This document shows, piece by piece, positions 15,428 through 23,340 of a DNA stretch of 37,464 bases. Positions within the stretch are counted from its first letter, which is position 1. Each line of letters opens with the position of its first letter. The notes below the pieces were generated by a model. The model was not told the DNA's origin, did not search any database, and was given only the letters and a program-made list of their open reading frames with translations. Made by a program: the position numbers and the translations under genes. The stretch is from assembly GCF_014397785.1 (NCBI RefSeq), contig NZ_VZQQ01000057.1:1-37464 (forward strand), in the 5' to 3' direction. The stretch comes from Paraburkholderia podalyriae (lineage in GTDB: Bacteria > Pseudomonadota > Gammaproteobacteria > Burkholderiales > Burkholderiaceae).

Positions 15428-16459
15428 TTTTCAGTCTCCCGCAGACGCAGCGCGGCGAGCCCGGCGAGCGCCAGCGCGGAAAAGCTCGGCGGCGCGGGCA
15501 GCGGCGGCCCGTCGAACAGGTTCTGGCTCCAGTTGCGCCAGCCGCCCTGGCGACGCGCGACACCGCGTGCATGAAAAGCCGTGCCGACGAAGCCGAGCGC
15601 GGTCGTGATGCGCAACCAGAGCCGCGTGTGCCAGCGCTCGCGCGGCGCGCTCAGCGCGGCATGCGCGAGCAGCGCCGCGCTGACGGGCGGAATGCTGACC
15701 GGCGCGTACATCGCGCGATGCTGGAATGCGCCACGAAAATGCAGCAGCGCAGCCTCCCCCACCGTGCCGACGAGCCCCGCGGCGACCAGCAGACCGAGCG
15801 CCTGACCGGCCGGCATGCCGAGCAGTCGCGGAGTGTCGGCGGGCTCGTCGCGCAGCCGTTCGGCGACGGCCCCGAGCGCGCCCGACAGCAGCAGCGCCAG
15901 CGGCGCGCCGACCGGCGCCGCGTGAAACAGGTTGTTCCAGCTCCAGCCGCCCGGCCGCTTCATCACGTTGTACAAATGGAAGCCCGTGCCGGCGATGCCC
16001 GTCGCCGCCGCGCTCAGATAAATCGCATGGCGAGCGCGATGCGTGTGCCCGCGACGATCCGCGCCGCCATGCAGGCCCGCGGCGAGCGACAGACTCGCGC
16101 TGACGAGCGGCGCGAACATCGCGGGGTTGTCGAACGAGCCGCGGTAGTGCTCCATCGCGCTGTCGGCGAGCACCGCCAGCGCGAGCAGCGCGGAGCTGTG
16201 GTTGATGGTGCGGGCCGCTTCGACGTGTGCCTCAACTTCGGTGCTGGATTCGCTCGCTCGCGCGCGCCGGCGCACGCCGAACGCTCCGGTCGGACCACGC
16301 CGGGAACCTCGAAGATGCTCGTGGCATGCGGCCGTGCGGGCCGCTGCCGCGTGCTTCACGATGCGACTGAGGTTGTCCCGCGCCGCGCGCGGCCAACGCC
16401 GCGATGGCCGCCACCGCTGCCGCCGTGTAAAACAATCCGGGTACGCGTGAAGCACTCAT
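15424..16459 (-). pseudogene. Duplicated membrane protein, N-terminus probably frameshifted
   Basis: The ATG at 16459 gives MSASRVPGLFYTAAAVAAIA, a plausible first membrane segment, but that frame closes after 75 codons. The rest of the protein (from about 16,260 to 15,424) is in another frame. It contains two tandem repeats of about 100 residues: EHYRGSFDNPAMFAPLVSA...GTGFHLYNVMKRPGGWSWNNLF and LHFRGAFQHRAMYAPVSIP...GTAFHARGVARRQGGWRNWSQNLF. Each repeat has two hydrophobic segments. A frame break in the GC run near 16,395 would join both parts; alternatively a GTG at 16455 starts the longer frame. It overlaps the next gene by ATGA. No known family; the fixed context suggests a membrane anchor for the dehydrogenase. 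Confidence 0.55.
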
Positions 16460-16487
16460 CGATCTCGATTCCTGGTGGGGACCTGCT

Positions 16488-17612
16488 CTATTTGATGAGG
16501 TAGCGAGCGGCGTCGCCGTGCCTGAATTGGAGCCCGCAACCGGGCCGCGACAGATCCGGCTTCATCTGGCCATCGTGCAAACGGGGGGCGCCGTCGAACA
16601 GCATGGCTTCGATCCGCGCGTGATCGTGGAACCATTCCTGGTGGCGCAGGCGCGGCGCCGCGCACGCGACATGCAGATGCAGCGCCGGCGCGCAGTGCGC
16701 GGACAGCGGCACGTGATATGCGTCGCACAGCGCGGCAGCCTGCAGAAAGCCGGTGATGCCGCCGCAGCGACTCGCGTCGGCCTGCAGCACGTCGACACAG
16801 CCTCCCGCGAGCAGGTGCCGGAAGTCATCGAGCGTGTAGCCGTACTCGCCGGCGGCGATCTCCATGCCGGCCGGCGCGTGCCCGCGCACGTCGCGCAGGC
16901 CCGCTTCGTCGTCCGAAGACACCGGCTCCTCGAACCAGCTCACATGGTGCTCGGCGAAGCGTTGCGCGTAATACAGCGCCTGCTGCGCCGTGAACGCGCC
17001 GTTCGCGTCGACGAACAGGCCCGCCACGTCGCCGATCGCCGCGTGCGCCGCGGCGACGCGCGCCGGGTCCTTGTCCGGCTCGCTGCCGATTTTCATCTTC
17101 ACCCACCGGCAGCCGTCGTGCGCGACCCAGCCCGCGAACTGCTCGTGCAAGCGCTGGTTCGTGTATGTGGTGAAACCGCCGCTGCCATAGACCGGTACGG
17201 CCGAACGCAGCGCGCCGAGCAGCGCTATGAGCGGCACGCCGAGCAGCTTCGCCTTCAGGTCCCACAGTGCGCAGTCGATTGCCGAAATCGCGGTGGCGGC
17301 CAGTCCCGCGCGGCCGAGATTGCGCACCTGGCGTTGCAATCGTTGCCAATGCGCGCGGACATCCAGTACGTCGTGATTGAGCACGCAGGCGGCGAGCGCG
17401 CCCTGAATCAGCGCGACGATGCACGCGTCGCTATACGTGTAGCCGATGCCGGTGTGGCCGCCCGCGTCTGCTTCGACGACGACCAGCGTGGTCGCGTCCC
17501 ACGCGAACGTGCCGTCGGCCTCCGGCGCGTCGGTCGGAATGCGGTACGCGCTGGCGCGCAGCGCGCTCACCGGCGCTTGCGACGAGCCCCCGCTCATGGT
17601 GCCGCGCTTCAT
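16488..17612 (-). CDS. Enolase-superfamily (mandelate racemase/muconate lactonizing) enzyme
   Basis: This 374-aa protein has the full enolase-superfamily set: K172 and K174 (VKMKIG), metal ligands D202 (VDANG), E228 (FEEP) and E256 (AAGEYG), D279 (LQADASRCGG) and the general-base H306 (LSAHCAP). The K-x-K plus late Asp/His pair is the mandelate-racemase subgroup pattern, which includes many sugar-acid dehydratases. Substrate unknown. It leads the leftward cluster with the membrane protein, the subunit-3-like protein and the GMC oxidoreductase (28 bases to the next start), so it may dehydrate the acid produced by that oxidase. It is not a second catB. Confidence 0.8.
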   Translation of the reverse strand: MKRGTMSGGSSQAPVSALRASAYRIPTDAPEADGTFAWDATTLVVVEADAGGHTGIGYTYSDACIVALIQGALAACVLNHDVLDVRAHWQRLQRQVRNLGRAGLAATAISAIDCALWDLKAKLLGVPLIALLGALRSAVPVYGSGGFTTYTNQRLHEQFAGWVAHDGCRWVKMKIGSEPDKDPARVAAAHAAIGDVAGLFVDANGAFTAQQALYYAQRFAEHHVSWFEEPVSSDDEAGLRDVRGHAPAGMEIAAGEYGYTLDDFRHLLAGGCVDVLQADASRCGGITGFLQAAALCDAYHVPLSAHCAPALHLHVACAAPRLRHQEWFHDHARIEAMLFDGAPRLHDGQMKPDLSRPGCGLQFRHGDAARYLIK

Positions 17613-17940
17613 GGCCGCGCCCCTGAATCGAGCGCGTGATGGCCGTCAGTGATGCAATAGCCGACGGTCTCGGACATTCCGGTCTCCGGTGGTAGTGAGA
17701 CGAAGCCGCCTGCTTCGCCGCAAGTACCATTCCGCACTATTGCAATCCGTAAAGCGGGCCGCGCTGGCGCACCGCCCACGTTGCCGCCCGCGCCAATGGC
17801 GCCCTCGCCCACCGTTTCGACGAGCATAGCAACCGCGCCCCGCTCGTCACCAGTCGGCCAAACGGCCTATGTCGTTTAGCGGAGGCGACTTGGACCCGCG
17901 CGTGGCGTAAAATACCCGCTTTCCCGAAAAACTCGCCAAC
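17613..17940. other. Divergent intergenic region, enolase gene / ribBA
   Basis: About 330 bases between the leftward enolase-superfamily gene and rightward ribBA. It must contain both promoters, but I find no confident -35/-10 pair; TTGGAC at about 17,890 is a weak candidate. I looked for an FMN riboswitch before ribBA and do not see its conserved blocks. No gene is supported. Confidence 0.5.
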
Positions 17941-19074
17941 ATGACGCTCGCCTCCACCCAAGAGATCATCGCCGAACTGAAAGCGGGCCGGATGGTGATC
18001 CTCGTCGACGAAGAAGACCGCGAAAACGAGGGTGACCTCGTGATTGCCGCCGAGTTTGTCACCCCGGAAGCGATCAATTTCATGGCTCGCTACGGCCGCG
18101 GCCTGATCTGTCTGACGCTGACCCAGGACCGCTGCACGCAGCTGAACCTGCCGCTGATGACCTACCGCAACGGCACGCAGTACGGCACCGCGTTTACGGT
18201 CAGCATCGAAGCGGCCGAAGGCGTGACGACCGGCATCTCGGCAGCCGACCGTGCCCGCACGATCGCCGCCGCGGTCGCGCCGGACGCCAAGGCCGAGCAC
18301 ATCGTGCAGCCGGGCCATATTTTCCCGATCATGGCCCAGCCGGGCGGCGTGCTGGTGCGCGCCGGCCATACCGAGGCCGGGTGCGACTTCACGAGGCTCG
18401 CGGGCCTCACGCCGGCCGCGGTGATCTGCGAAGTCATCAAGGACGACGGGACGATGGCGCGTCTGCCGGACCTGATCGAGTTCGGCAAGCAACACGGCCT
18501 GAAGATCGGCACGATCGCCGATCTGATCCACTATCGCAGCCGCACCGAATCGATCGTCGAGCGTATCTGCGAACGCACGATGCAAACCGCGCACGGCGCG
18601 TTCCGCGCGGTCATGTATCTCGACCAGCCGAGCGGCCAGCCGCACATCGCGCTGGTGCGCGGCACGCCCGCGCCCGATCGCGACACGCCGGTGCGCGTGC
18701 ATGAGCCGCTGTCGGTGCTGGATCTGCTCGAAGTCGGCGAATCCACCCATTCGTGGACGCTGGATGCGGCGATGAAAGAGATCGCCGAACGCGATATCGG
18801 CGTGGTGGTGCTGCTGAACTGCGGCGACTCGAAAGACCATCTGGTCGACGTCTTCAAGGCGTTCGACTCAACGGAAAAAGCCAACGCGCTGAAGCGCCGG
18901 CCGGTCGACTTCAAGACCTACGGCATCGGCGCGCAGATTCTGCGCGAACTCGGCGTCGGCAGGATGCAAGTGCTGTCGAACCCACGCAAGCTCGGCAGCA
19001 TGTCGGGTTATGGTCTCGAAGTCACGGGCTTCATTCCGATGCCCGGCAGCAAAACGCAAGCCCCGCAAATCTGA
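17941..19074 (+). CDS. ribBA: 3,4-dihydroxy-2-butanone-4-phosphate synthase with degenerate GTP cyclohydrolase II domain
   Basis: This 377-aa protein has an N-terminal RibB domain (residues 1 to about 205): VDEEDRENEGDLVIAAE, TGISAADRARTI and GHTEAGCDFTRLAGL. This domain makes the four-carbon unit for lumazine from ribulose 5-phosphate. The C-terminal part (about 210-370) has the fold-level pattern of RibA, with YGIGAQILRELGVGRMQVLSN, but lacks the zinc-binding three-cysteine motif of active GTP cyclohydrolase II. It is therefore the RibBX type, and a separate ribA must supply the GTP-derived precursor. ribH follows 48 bases later. Confidence 0.93.
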   Translation: MTLASTQEIIAELKAGRMVILVDEEDRENEGDLVIAAEFVTPEAINFMARYGRGLICLTLTQDRCTQLNLPLMTYRNGTQYGTAFTVSIEAAEGVTTGISAADRARTIAAAVAPDAKAEHIVQPGHIFPIMAQPGGVLVRAGHTEAGCDFTRLAGLTPAAVICEVIKDDGTMARLPDLIEFGKQHGLKIGTIADLIHYRSRTESIVERICERTMQTAHGAFRAVMYLDQPSGQPHIALVRGTPAPDRDTPVRVHEPLSVLDLLEVGESTHSWTLDAAMKEIAERDIGVVVLLNCGDSKDHLVDVFKAFDSTEKANALKRRPVDFKTYGIGAQILRELGVGRMQVLSNPRKLGSMSGYGLEVTGFIPMPGSKTQAPQI

Positions 19075-19122
19075 TCCGGCCACTCACGCGCCTCCCGCCC
19101 ACTCAAACACTACGGAATTCAC

Positions 19123-19635
19123 ATGGAAATCGGACAATACCAACCGAACCTCGACGGCGACGGACTGCGCATCGGCATCGTCCAGGCGCGCTTTAACGAA
19201 CCCGTCTGCAACGGCCTCGCCGACTCCTGCATCGAAGAACTCGAACGCCTCGGCGTGACCGGCCAGGACGTGCTGCTCGTCACCGTGCCGGGCGCGCTGG
19301 AAATCCCGCTCGCGCTTCAAAAGCTCGCGGAAAGCGCGCAATTCGACGCGCTGATCGCGCTCGGCGCGGTGATCCGTGGCGAGACCTACCACTTCGAGCT
19401 CGTGTCGAACGAGAGCGGTGCGGGCATCACCCGCATCGGCCTCGACTTCGGTATTCCGGTCGCGAATGCTGTGCTGACCACCGAGAACGACGAGCAGGCC
19501 GTCGCGCGCATGACCGAGAAGGGTCGCGACGCCGCGCGCGTGGCTGTCGAAATGGCGAACCTCGCGGTCGCGCTCGAGCAGCTCGGGGGCGATGACGACG
19601 ATGAAGAAGACGAAGACGACGAGGAAGAGGCATGA
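19123..19635 (+). CDS. ribH: 6,7-dimethyl-8-ribityllumazine synthase
   Basis: This 170-aa protein condenses the RibB product with the aminopyrimidine to give lumazine, the substrate of RibE. Key features are QARFNEPV (F24 in the substrate pocket), VPGALEIPLAL (55-65), GAVIRGETYHFE with catalytic H90, and GIPVANAVLTTEN. The family length is about 155; here the C-terminus adds a run of only Asp and Glu (DDDDEEDEDDEEEA). The gene overlaps nusB by ATGA, so the two are translationally coupled. Confidence 0.96.
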   Translation: MEIGQYQPNLDGDGLRIGIVQARFNEPVCNGLADSCIEELERLGVTGQDVLLVTVPGALEIPLALQKLAESAQFDALIALGAVIRGETYHFELVSNESGAGITRIGLDFGIPVANAVLTTENDEQAVARMTEKGRDAARVAVEMANLAVALEQLGGDDDDEEDEDDEEEA

Positions 19636-20066
19636 AGAGCGCACGCCGACGCTCCCGCGAGCTGGCCACGCAGGGACTTTACCAATGGCTGCTGTCGGGC
19701 TCGACCGGAGGTGAGATCGACGCGCAACTGCGCGGCGCGCAAGGTTACGACAAGGCTGACCACGAGCACCTGGAAGCAATCCTGCATGGCGTGATGCGCG
19801 ATTCCGAAGCGCTGTCCGCCGCCATCGCACCGTGCCTCGACCGTCCGATCGATCAGCTCTCGCCGGTCGAGCGCGCGGTGCTGCTGGTCGCCGCGTTCGA
19901 ACTGAAGAGTCACGTCGATATTCCGTATCGCGTGGTCATCAACGAGGCGGTCGAGCTGACCAAGACGTTCGGCGGCTCGGACGGCTACAAGTACGTGAAC
20001 GGCGTGCTCGACAAGCTCTCGGCGCAACTGCGTGCCACCGAGACGCAGGCGGCTCGCAAGAGCTGA
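19632..20066 (+). CDS. nusB: Transcription antitermination factor NusB
   Basis: This 144-aa all-helical protein pairs with NusE/S10 on boxA RNA to prevent early termination in rRNA operons. Typical elements are the basic N-terminus SARRRSRELATQGLYQWL and the C-terminal LSPVERAVLLVAAFELKSHVDIPYRVVINEAVELTKTFGGSDGYKYVNGVLDKL. It overlaps ribH by four bases (ATGA). The ribH-nusB pairing is common in proteobacteria. Confidence 0.96.
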   Translation: MKSARRRSRELATQGLYQWLLSGSTGGEIDAQLRGAQGYDKADHEHLEAILHGVMRDSEALSAAIAPCLDRPIDQLSPVERAVLLVAAFELKSHVDIPYRVVINEAVELTKTFGGSDGYKYVNGVLDKLSAQLRATETQAARKS

Positions 20067-20073
20067 GCGCGGC

Positions 20074-20107
20074 GCGCATGAGGCTATTCGACATGGCTCT
20101 CATGCGC
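20074..20107 (+). terminator. Hairpin after nusB, possible weak terminator
   Basis: GCGCATGAG (20074-20082) and CTCATGCGC (20099-20107) form a perfect 9-bp stem with a 16-base loop, seven bases after the nusB stop. There is no uridine run, so it may act as a 3' stabiliser or a weak rho-independent terminator. Confidence 0.3.
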
Positions 20108-20219
20108 CGCACTGCACAGGGCGAAGAATCGAATCGCCCGCAAGGACGCCGCTGCGCACATCGATGAGCGCATCATTTGATGGGTGGGCGCCGTCCTGCT
20201 TCTGAACTGGACTGACCGT

Positions 20220-21416
20220 ATGAACTCCGTGACCGAACCTCTCGTGCGGCTTGCCGCGCGCGTCGATGCCATCCAGCCTTTCTACGTGATGGAACTGGCC
20301 AAGGAGGCCGCGCTGCTCGAACGCGCAGGGCGCGACATCATTCACATGGGCATCGGCGAGCCGGATTTCACCGCGCCCGAGCCGGTCATCGAGGCGGCCG
20401 CCAGCGCGCTGCGCGGCGGCGTCACGCAATACACGAGCGCGCTCGGCGTGCATGCGCTGCGCGACGCGATTTCCGCGCACTACGCCGAGTTCTACGGTAT
20501 CGACGTCGATCCGGCGCGGATCGTGGTCACGGCGGGCGCGTCGGCCGCGCTGCTGCTAGCGTGCGCGGCGCTCGTCGACCGCGACGACGAAGTGCTGATG
20601 CCCGACCCGTGCTATCCGTGCAACCGCCATTTCGTGATCGCCGCCGAAGGTAAGCCGGTGATGGTGCCGAGCGGCCCGACCGAGCGCTTCCAGCTGACCG
20701 CCGCCGACGTCGAACGCCTGTGGGGCGAGCGCACCCGCGGCGTGCTGCTCGCATCGCCGTCGAATCCGACTGGTACGTCGATCGAGCCGGCCGAACTCCA
20801 GCGCATCGTCAACGCGGTGCGCGCGCGTGGCGGCTTTACGATCGTCGATGAGATCTACCAGGGGCTCAGCTACGACGCGAAGCCGGTGTCGGCGTTGTCG
20901 TTCGGCGACGATGTGATCACCGTCAACAGCTTCTCGAAGTACTTCAACATGACCGGCTGGCGTCTCGGCTGGCTCGTCGTGCCGGCCGCGATGGTCGGCG
21001 CGTTCGAAAAGCTCGCGCAGAACCTGTTCATCTGCGCGTCGGCGCTCGCGCAGCACGCGGCGCTCGCCTGCTTCGAACCGGACACGATCGCGATTTACGA
21101 AGCGCGGCGCCTCGAATTCAAGCGCCGCCGCGACTTCATCGCGCCGGCGCTCGAATCGCTCGGCTTTTCTGTGCCGGTGATGCCCGACGGCGCGTTTTAC
21201 GTGTACGCGGACTGCTGCGGCGTCGCGCATCCGGCGGCCGGCGACAGCGCGGCGCTCACGAAGGCGATGCTGCACGATGCCGGCGTCGTGCTGGTGCCGG
21301 GCATGGACTTCGGCACGCACGCGCCGAAGGAGTACATCCGGCTGTCGTATGCGACCGCGTATCCGAAGCTCGAAGAGGCGGTCGAGCGCCTGGCGAAGCT
21401 GTTCGGGCGGCATTGA
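20220..21416 (+). CDS. Class I/II PLP-dependent aminotransferase
   Basis: This 398-aa fold-type I aminotransferase has GIGEPDFTAPEPV, YTSALGVHALRDAIS, PSNPTGTSIEP (substrate/PLP asparagine), IVDEIYQGL (the PLP aspartate) and the PLP lysine in SFSKYFNMTGWRLGW. The C-terminal arginine lies in YIRLSYATAY. I chose the ATG at 20220 (MNSVTEPLVRLAAR) because the family begins about there; an in-frame ATG 36 bases upstream has no ribosome-binding site. The exact amino-acid substrate cannot be told by eye. It is followed by a strong terminator, and no pathway neighbour indicates its role. Confidence 0.88.
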   Translation: MNSVTEPLVRLAARVDAIQPFYVMELAKEAALLERAGRDIIHMGIGEPDFTAPEPVIEAAASALRGGVTQYTSALGVHALRDAISAHYAEFYGIDVDPARIVVTAGASAALLLACAALVDRDDEVLMPDPCYPCNRHFVIAAEGKPVMVPSGPTERFQLTAADVERLWGERTRGVLLASPSNPTGTSIEPAELQRIVNAVRARGGFTIVDEIYQGLSYDAKPVSALSFGDDVITVNSFSKYFNMTGWRLGWLVVPAAMVGAFEKLAQNLFICASALAQHAALACFEPDTIAIYEARRLEFKRRRDFIAPALESLGFSVPVMPDGAFYVYADCCGVAHPAAGDSAALTKAMLHDAGVVLVPGMDFGTHAPKEYIRLSYATAYPKLEEAVERLAKLFGRH

Positions 21417-21452
21417 CGCATGGAGTCGGTGAAAACCGAGCTACCAGACGCA

Positions 21453-21484
21453 AAGAAGGACACCCTCGGGTGTCCTTCTTTTTT
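21453..21484 (+). terminator. Rho-independent terminator of the aminotransferase gene
   Basis: A 12-bp perfect stem AAGAAGGACACC / GGTGTCCTTCTT with loop CTCG is followed by TTTT. It lies 36 bases after the aminotransferase stop and just before the convergent lytic transglycosylase gene. Confidence 0.9.
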
Positions 21485-21508
21485 CACGCGGCTCGGAAAG
21501 CGCCTGAC

Positions 21509-22723
21509 CTAAGCCCCCAGTTCCGACGCCGACGCCACATGGCGCGTCGTCGAATTGGCGCTCGCATCGTCCTGATCGGCCGGTTGCGTATGCCCCGCCG
21601 GTGTCGTCGAACTCAGCGTGTGCCCATCCTGCAGTGTCACCTGCACGCGCTTGCCGTTGCCGCCGCTCGTCGCAGCGGCCGGCGCCGGGTTGGCCGACGC
21701 GGTCAGCACCGGCGCCTGCGGCGCATTGATCGGCACCTTGCGGCCACGCGCGACGTCGCGCAGACGACCGCGCTCGGCCATCACCTTCGCGCCGTAGCCG
21801 CCGTCGTCCTGCGTGCTCGAGCCGACGTACAGGCGCAGGCCGCCCGGCAGCGAGCCGCCGCGCGCGATGCAATCCTTCAGCACGAGCGCGCCGACCTTGA
21901 TATTCGCGAGCGGTTCGAGCGCCGCGCTCTGGCCGCCGAAATACTGGAATTTGTCCGAGTGCACCTTCGACATCACCTGCATCAGGCCCTGCGCGCCGAC
22001 GCCGCTCTCGGCGTACGGGTTGAAGCCCGACTCGATCGCCATCACGGACAGCAACAGCAGCGGATCGAGGCCGACTTCACGGCCGGTGTCGAACGCGGCC
22101 TTCACGAGCTCGCCGACAGGCTCCTGTGCCACGCGATAACGCCGCGCGAGGTACGACGCGACCAGGTCCTGCCCGTGGCTCGACACGAGCACGCGGTCAT
22201 CGCGCGCATCGGCGGACACGCGCTGCTGCGGGATCAGACGCGCGAGCGCGCTGACGCCCTGCATCGTGCGCGGATCGAGGCCGTTAAGCGCCGCGGCGCT
22301 CGTGCCCGACGAGCTGGAGCCGTCGAACGCGCCATCGAAGCTGGTGGTGGCCACGGTGAGGGTCATGCTGCCGTCGTTCGCGCCATCGGCGGGGTTCGGC
22401 GCGGTCGGCTTGGTTGGCGAATTGGCCGACAGCGATTCGTCGGAGGATGCGCCGGCGTTTCTGGCCGGCCCGATGGCCGGCAATGGATTGCCTTGCAGCA
22501 GGCGGACAGGACCCGCCTGCACGGCGGCCGAAATGACCGGCATCAGACGCGCGGCGAGCGCGCCGCGCCAGGTCGGCATCAGCCACAGTGCGAGAGCCAG
22601 CACTACGGCGATACCGCCGACAATGCTGAACAGGTGATGACTCAGTCGCGTCCCGCGGCGCAGCGCACCGCGCACAATTTGCGCAATACGCTCATCGGGA
22701 CGCCACGATAACCAGGCGTTCAT
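21509..22723 (-). CDS. Membrane-anchored lytic transglycosylase
   Basis: This 404-aa protein has a short cytoplasmic start, one membrane segment at about residues 31-50, and a long Ser/Thr/Pro/Ala-rich linker. A soluble-lytic-transglycosylase domain (about 200-320) follows: LLLLSVMAIESGFNPYAES with catalytic E231, GAQGLMQVM and LANIKVGALVLKDCI. The last about 80 residues are low complexity. It cleaves peptidoglycan glycan strands in the periplasm, giving anhydromuropeptides. The start has GGGAG upstream. A promoter 340 bases upstream implies a long structured leader. Convergent with the aminotransferase. Confidence 0.88.
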   Translation of the reverse strand: MNAWLSWRPDERIAQIVRGALRRGTRLSHHLFSIVGGIAVVLALALWLMPTWRGALAARLMPVISAAVQAGPVRLLQGNPLPAIGPARNAGASSDESLSANSPTKPTAPNPADGANDGSMTLTVATTSFDGAFDGSSSSGTSAAALNGLDPRTMQGVSALARLIPQQRVSADARDDRVLVSSHGQDLVASYLARRYRVAQEPVGELVKAAFDTGREVGLDPLLLLSVMAIESGFNPYAESGVGAQGLMQVMSKVHSDKFQYFGGQSAALEPLANIKVGALVLKDCIARGGSLPGGLRLYVGSSTQDDGGYGAKVMAERGRLRDVARGRKVPINAPQAPVLTASANPAPAAATSGGNGKRVQVTLQDGHTLSSTTPAGHTQPADQDDASANSTTRHVASASELGA

Positions 22724-22836
22724 TCAGATCTCCCATCTTGCATGATCCGCGAACTCCGCCGGGACAAAATCAGGCGGTACAGCGCGCTCGCAGAGTCAAG
22801 ACATCGCGTGCTCTCTGGCTGAGCCGTAGCGACGTC

Positions 22837-23000
22837 GGGAAAACGGCAACAAATACCGTTTGGGGAGCCATCTCAAAAACAGCCCACACATACTCGATGT
22901 ATGCCGGGCTCGGCTCCCACGCGAAAAACCAGCGTTGGTGGACGCTGGTGAGGACTTCAATAATGCCGTTCCACCCTGCAGGGGAAGTAAAACGGTGACG
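22837..23000 (-). ncRNA. Candidate structured leader RNA before the lytic transglycosylase
   Basis: Between a strong leftward promoter (23063-23091) and the transglycosylase start there are stacked pairings. A 7-bp stem GGGAGCC/GGCTCCC (22863-22869 with 22912-22918) encloses AGCCC/GGGCT and CATAC/GTATG stems; CCAGCGT/ACGCTGG (22929-22948) forms another hairpin. Three mutually exclusive pairings involve the same AAACGG words: 22989-22996 with 22855-22861, 22856-22861 with 22841-22846, and 22842-22848 with 22964-22970. Such alternatives are a hallmark of regulatory leaders. I recognise no known riboswitch or sRNA family, and there is no clean terminator, so it could be a leader or a free sRNA on either strand. 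Confidence 0.45.
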
Positions 23001-23062
23001 CGTTGCGTCTAGGGACCGGGGCGACGGTAAAAAGGTTAACGGCCTGCGACCAATGTGGACGG

Positions 23063-23091
23063 ATTCTATGCACGCTTTTATAGATCGTCAA
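23063..23091 (-). promoter_or_regulatory. Sigma-70 promoter for the transglycosylase leader
   Basis: On the minus strand TTGACG (23086-23091) and TAGAAT (23063-23068) are separated by exactly 17 bp, close to consensus at both hexamers. The predicted start is near 23056, giving a leader of about 330 bases before the transglycosylase ATG. Confidence 0.7.
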
Positions 23092-23115
23092 CACTATAGA
23101 ATGCAAAATCTATAA
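23078..23115. promoter_or_regulatory. Three-block palindromic operator overlapping the promoter
   Basis: TTATAGAT (23078-23085) and ATCTATAA (23108-23115) are perfect inverted repeats, and CTATAG (23094-23099) is itself a palindrome sitting exactly on their shared centre, with 8-base spacers on both sides. The site covers the -35 of the leftward promoter and lies about 230 bases before ubiD. ATAG/CTAT words recall LysR-type sites, but the spacing does not fit the OxyR pattern. The regulator is unknown. Confidence 0.5.
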
Positions 23116-23340
23116 CTATTTGTAATTATGAACAGTGTTCAGTCGGGCCACAACCGCGTGCAACGCGCGTTTTCAGCGATCCGACCCTGGCTGTCAGAAA
23201 CAGACCATTTGGTCGATCTACGTGCGCTAGCTAACGCAGGTAAAATCGACGATCGCTTTTGTGCGCCGGACAAGGACCACCGTCGTCCCTCCTGCGTTTC
23301 CAGTCCTATGAGCCGTGCATGCGGCCCTGAACGGTTACAG

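Noticed and set aside
16518..17639. 373-aa plus-strand frame opposite the enolase-superfamily gene
   Set aside because: The minus strand has a complete set of catalytic residues; the plus frame is a shadow.
17613..17940. FMN riboswitch before ribBA
   Set aside because: The conserved RFN blocks are not present in this gap; no paired elements of the right form were found.
22738..22998. 86-aa plus-strand reading frame in the transglycosylase leader, and a longer minus-strand open frame
   Set aside because: Neither has a ribosome-binding site or recognisable family; both coincide with strong hairpins, so RNA structure explains the sequence better.
22770..23010. 6S RNA or cobalamin riboswitch on the plus strand
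   Set aside because: A CTGAGCCG word recalls 6S RNA, but the long closing stem and other conserved blocks are missing, and the cobalamin B12 box is absent.
23078..23115. OxyR binding site
   Set aside because: ATAG and CTAT words occur, but their spacing (10 bp with overlapping centre) differs from the 7-bp spacing of OxyR sites.
23128..23340. In-frame N-terminal extension of UbiD
   Set aside because: The family begins at MKYKDLRDFIG (23341); the extension has no similarity to UbiD and no clear start signal.
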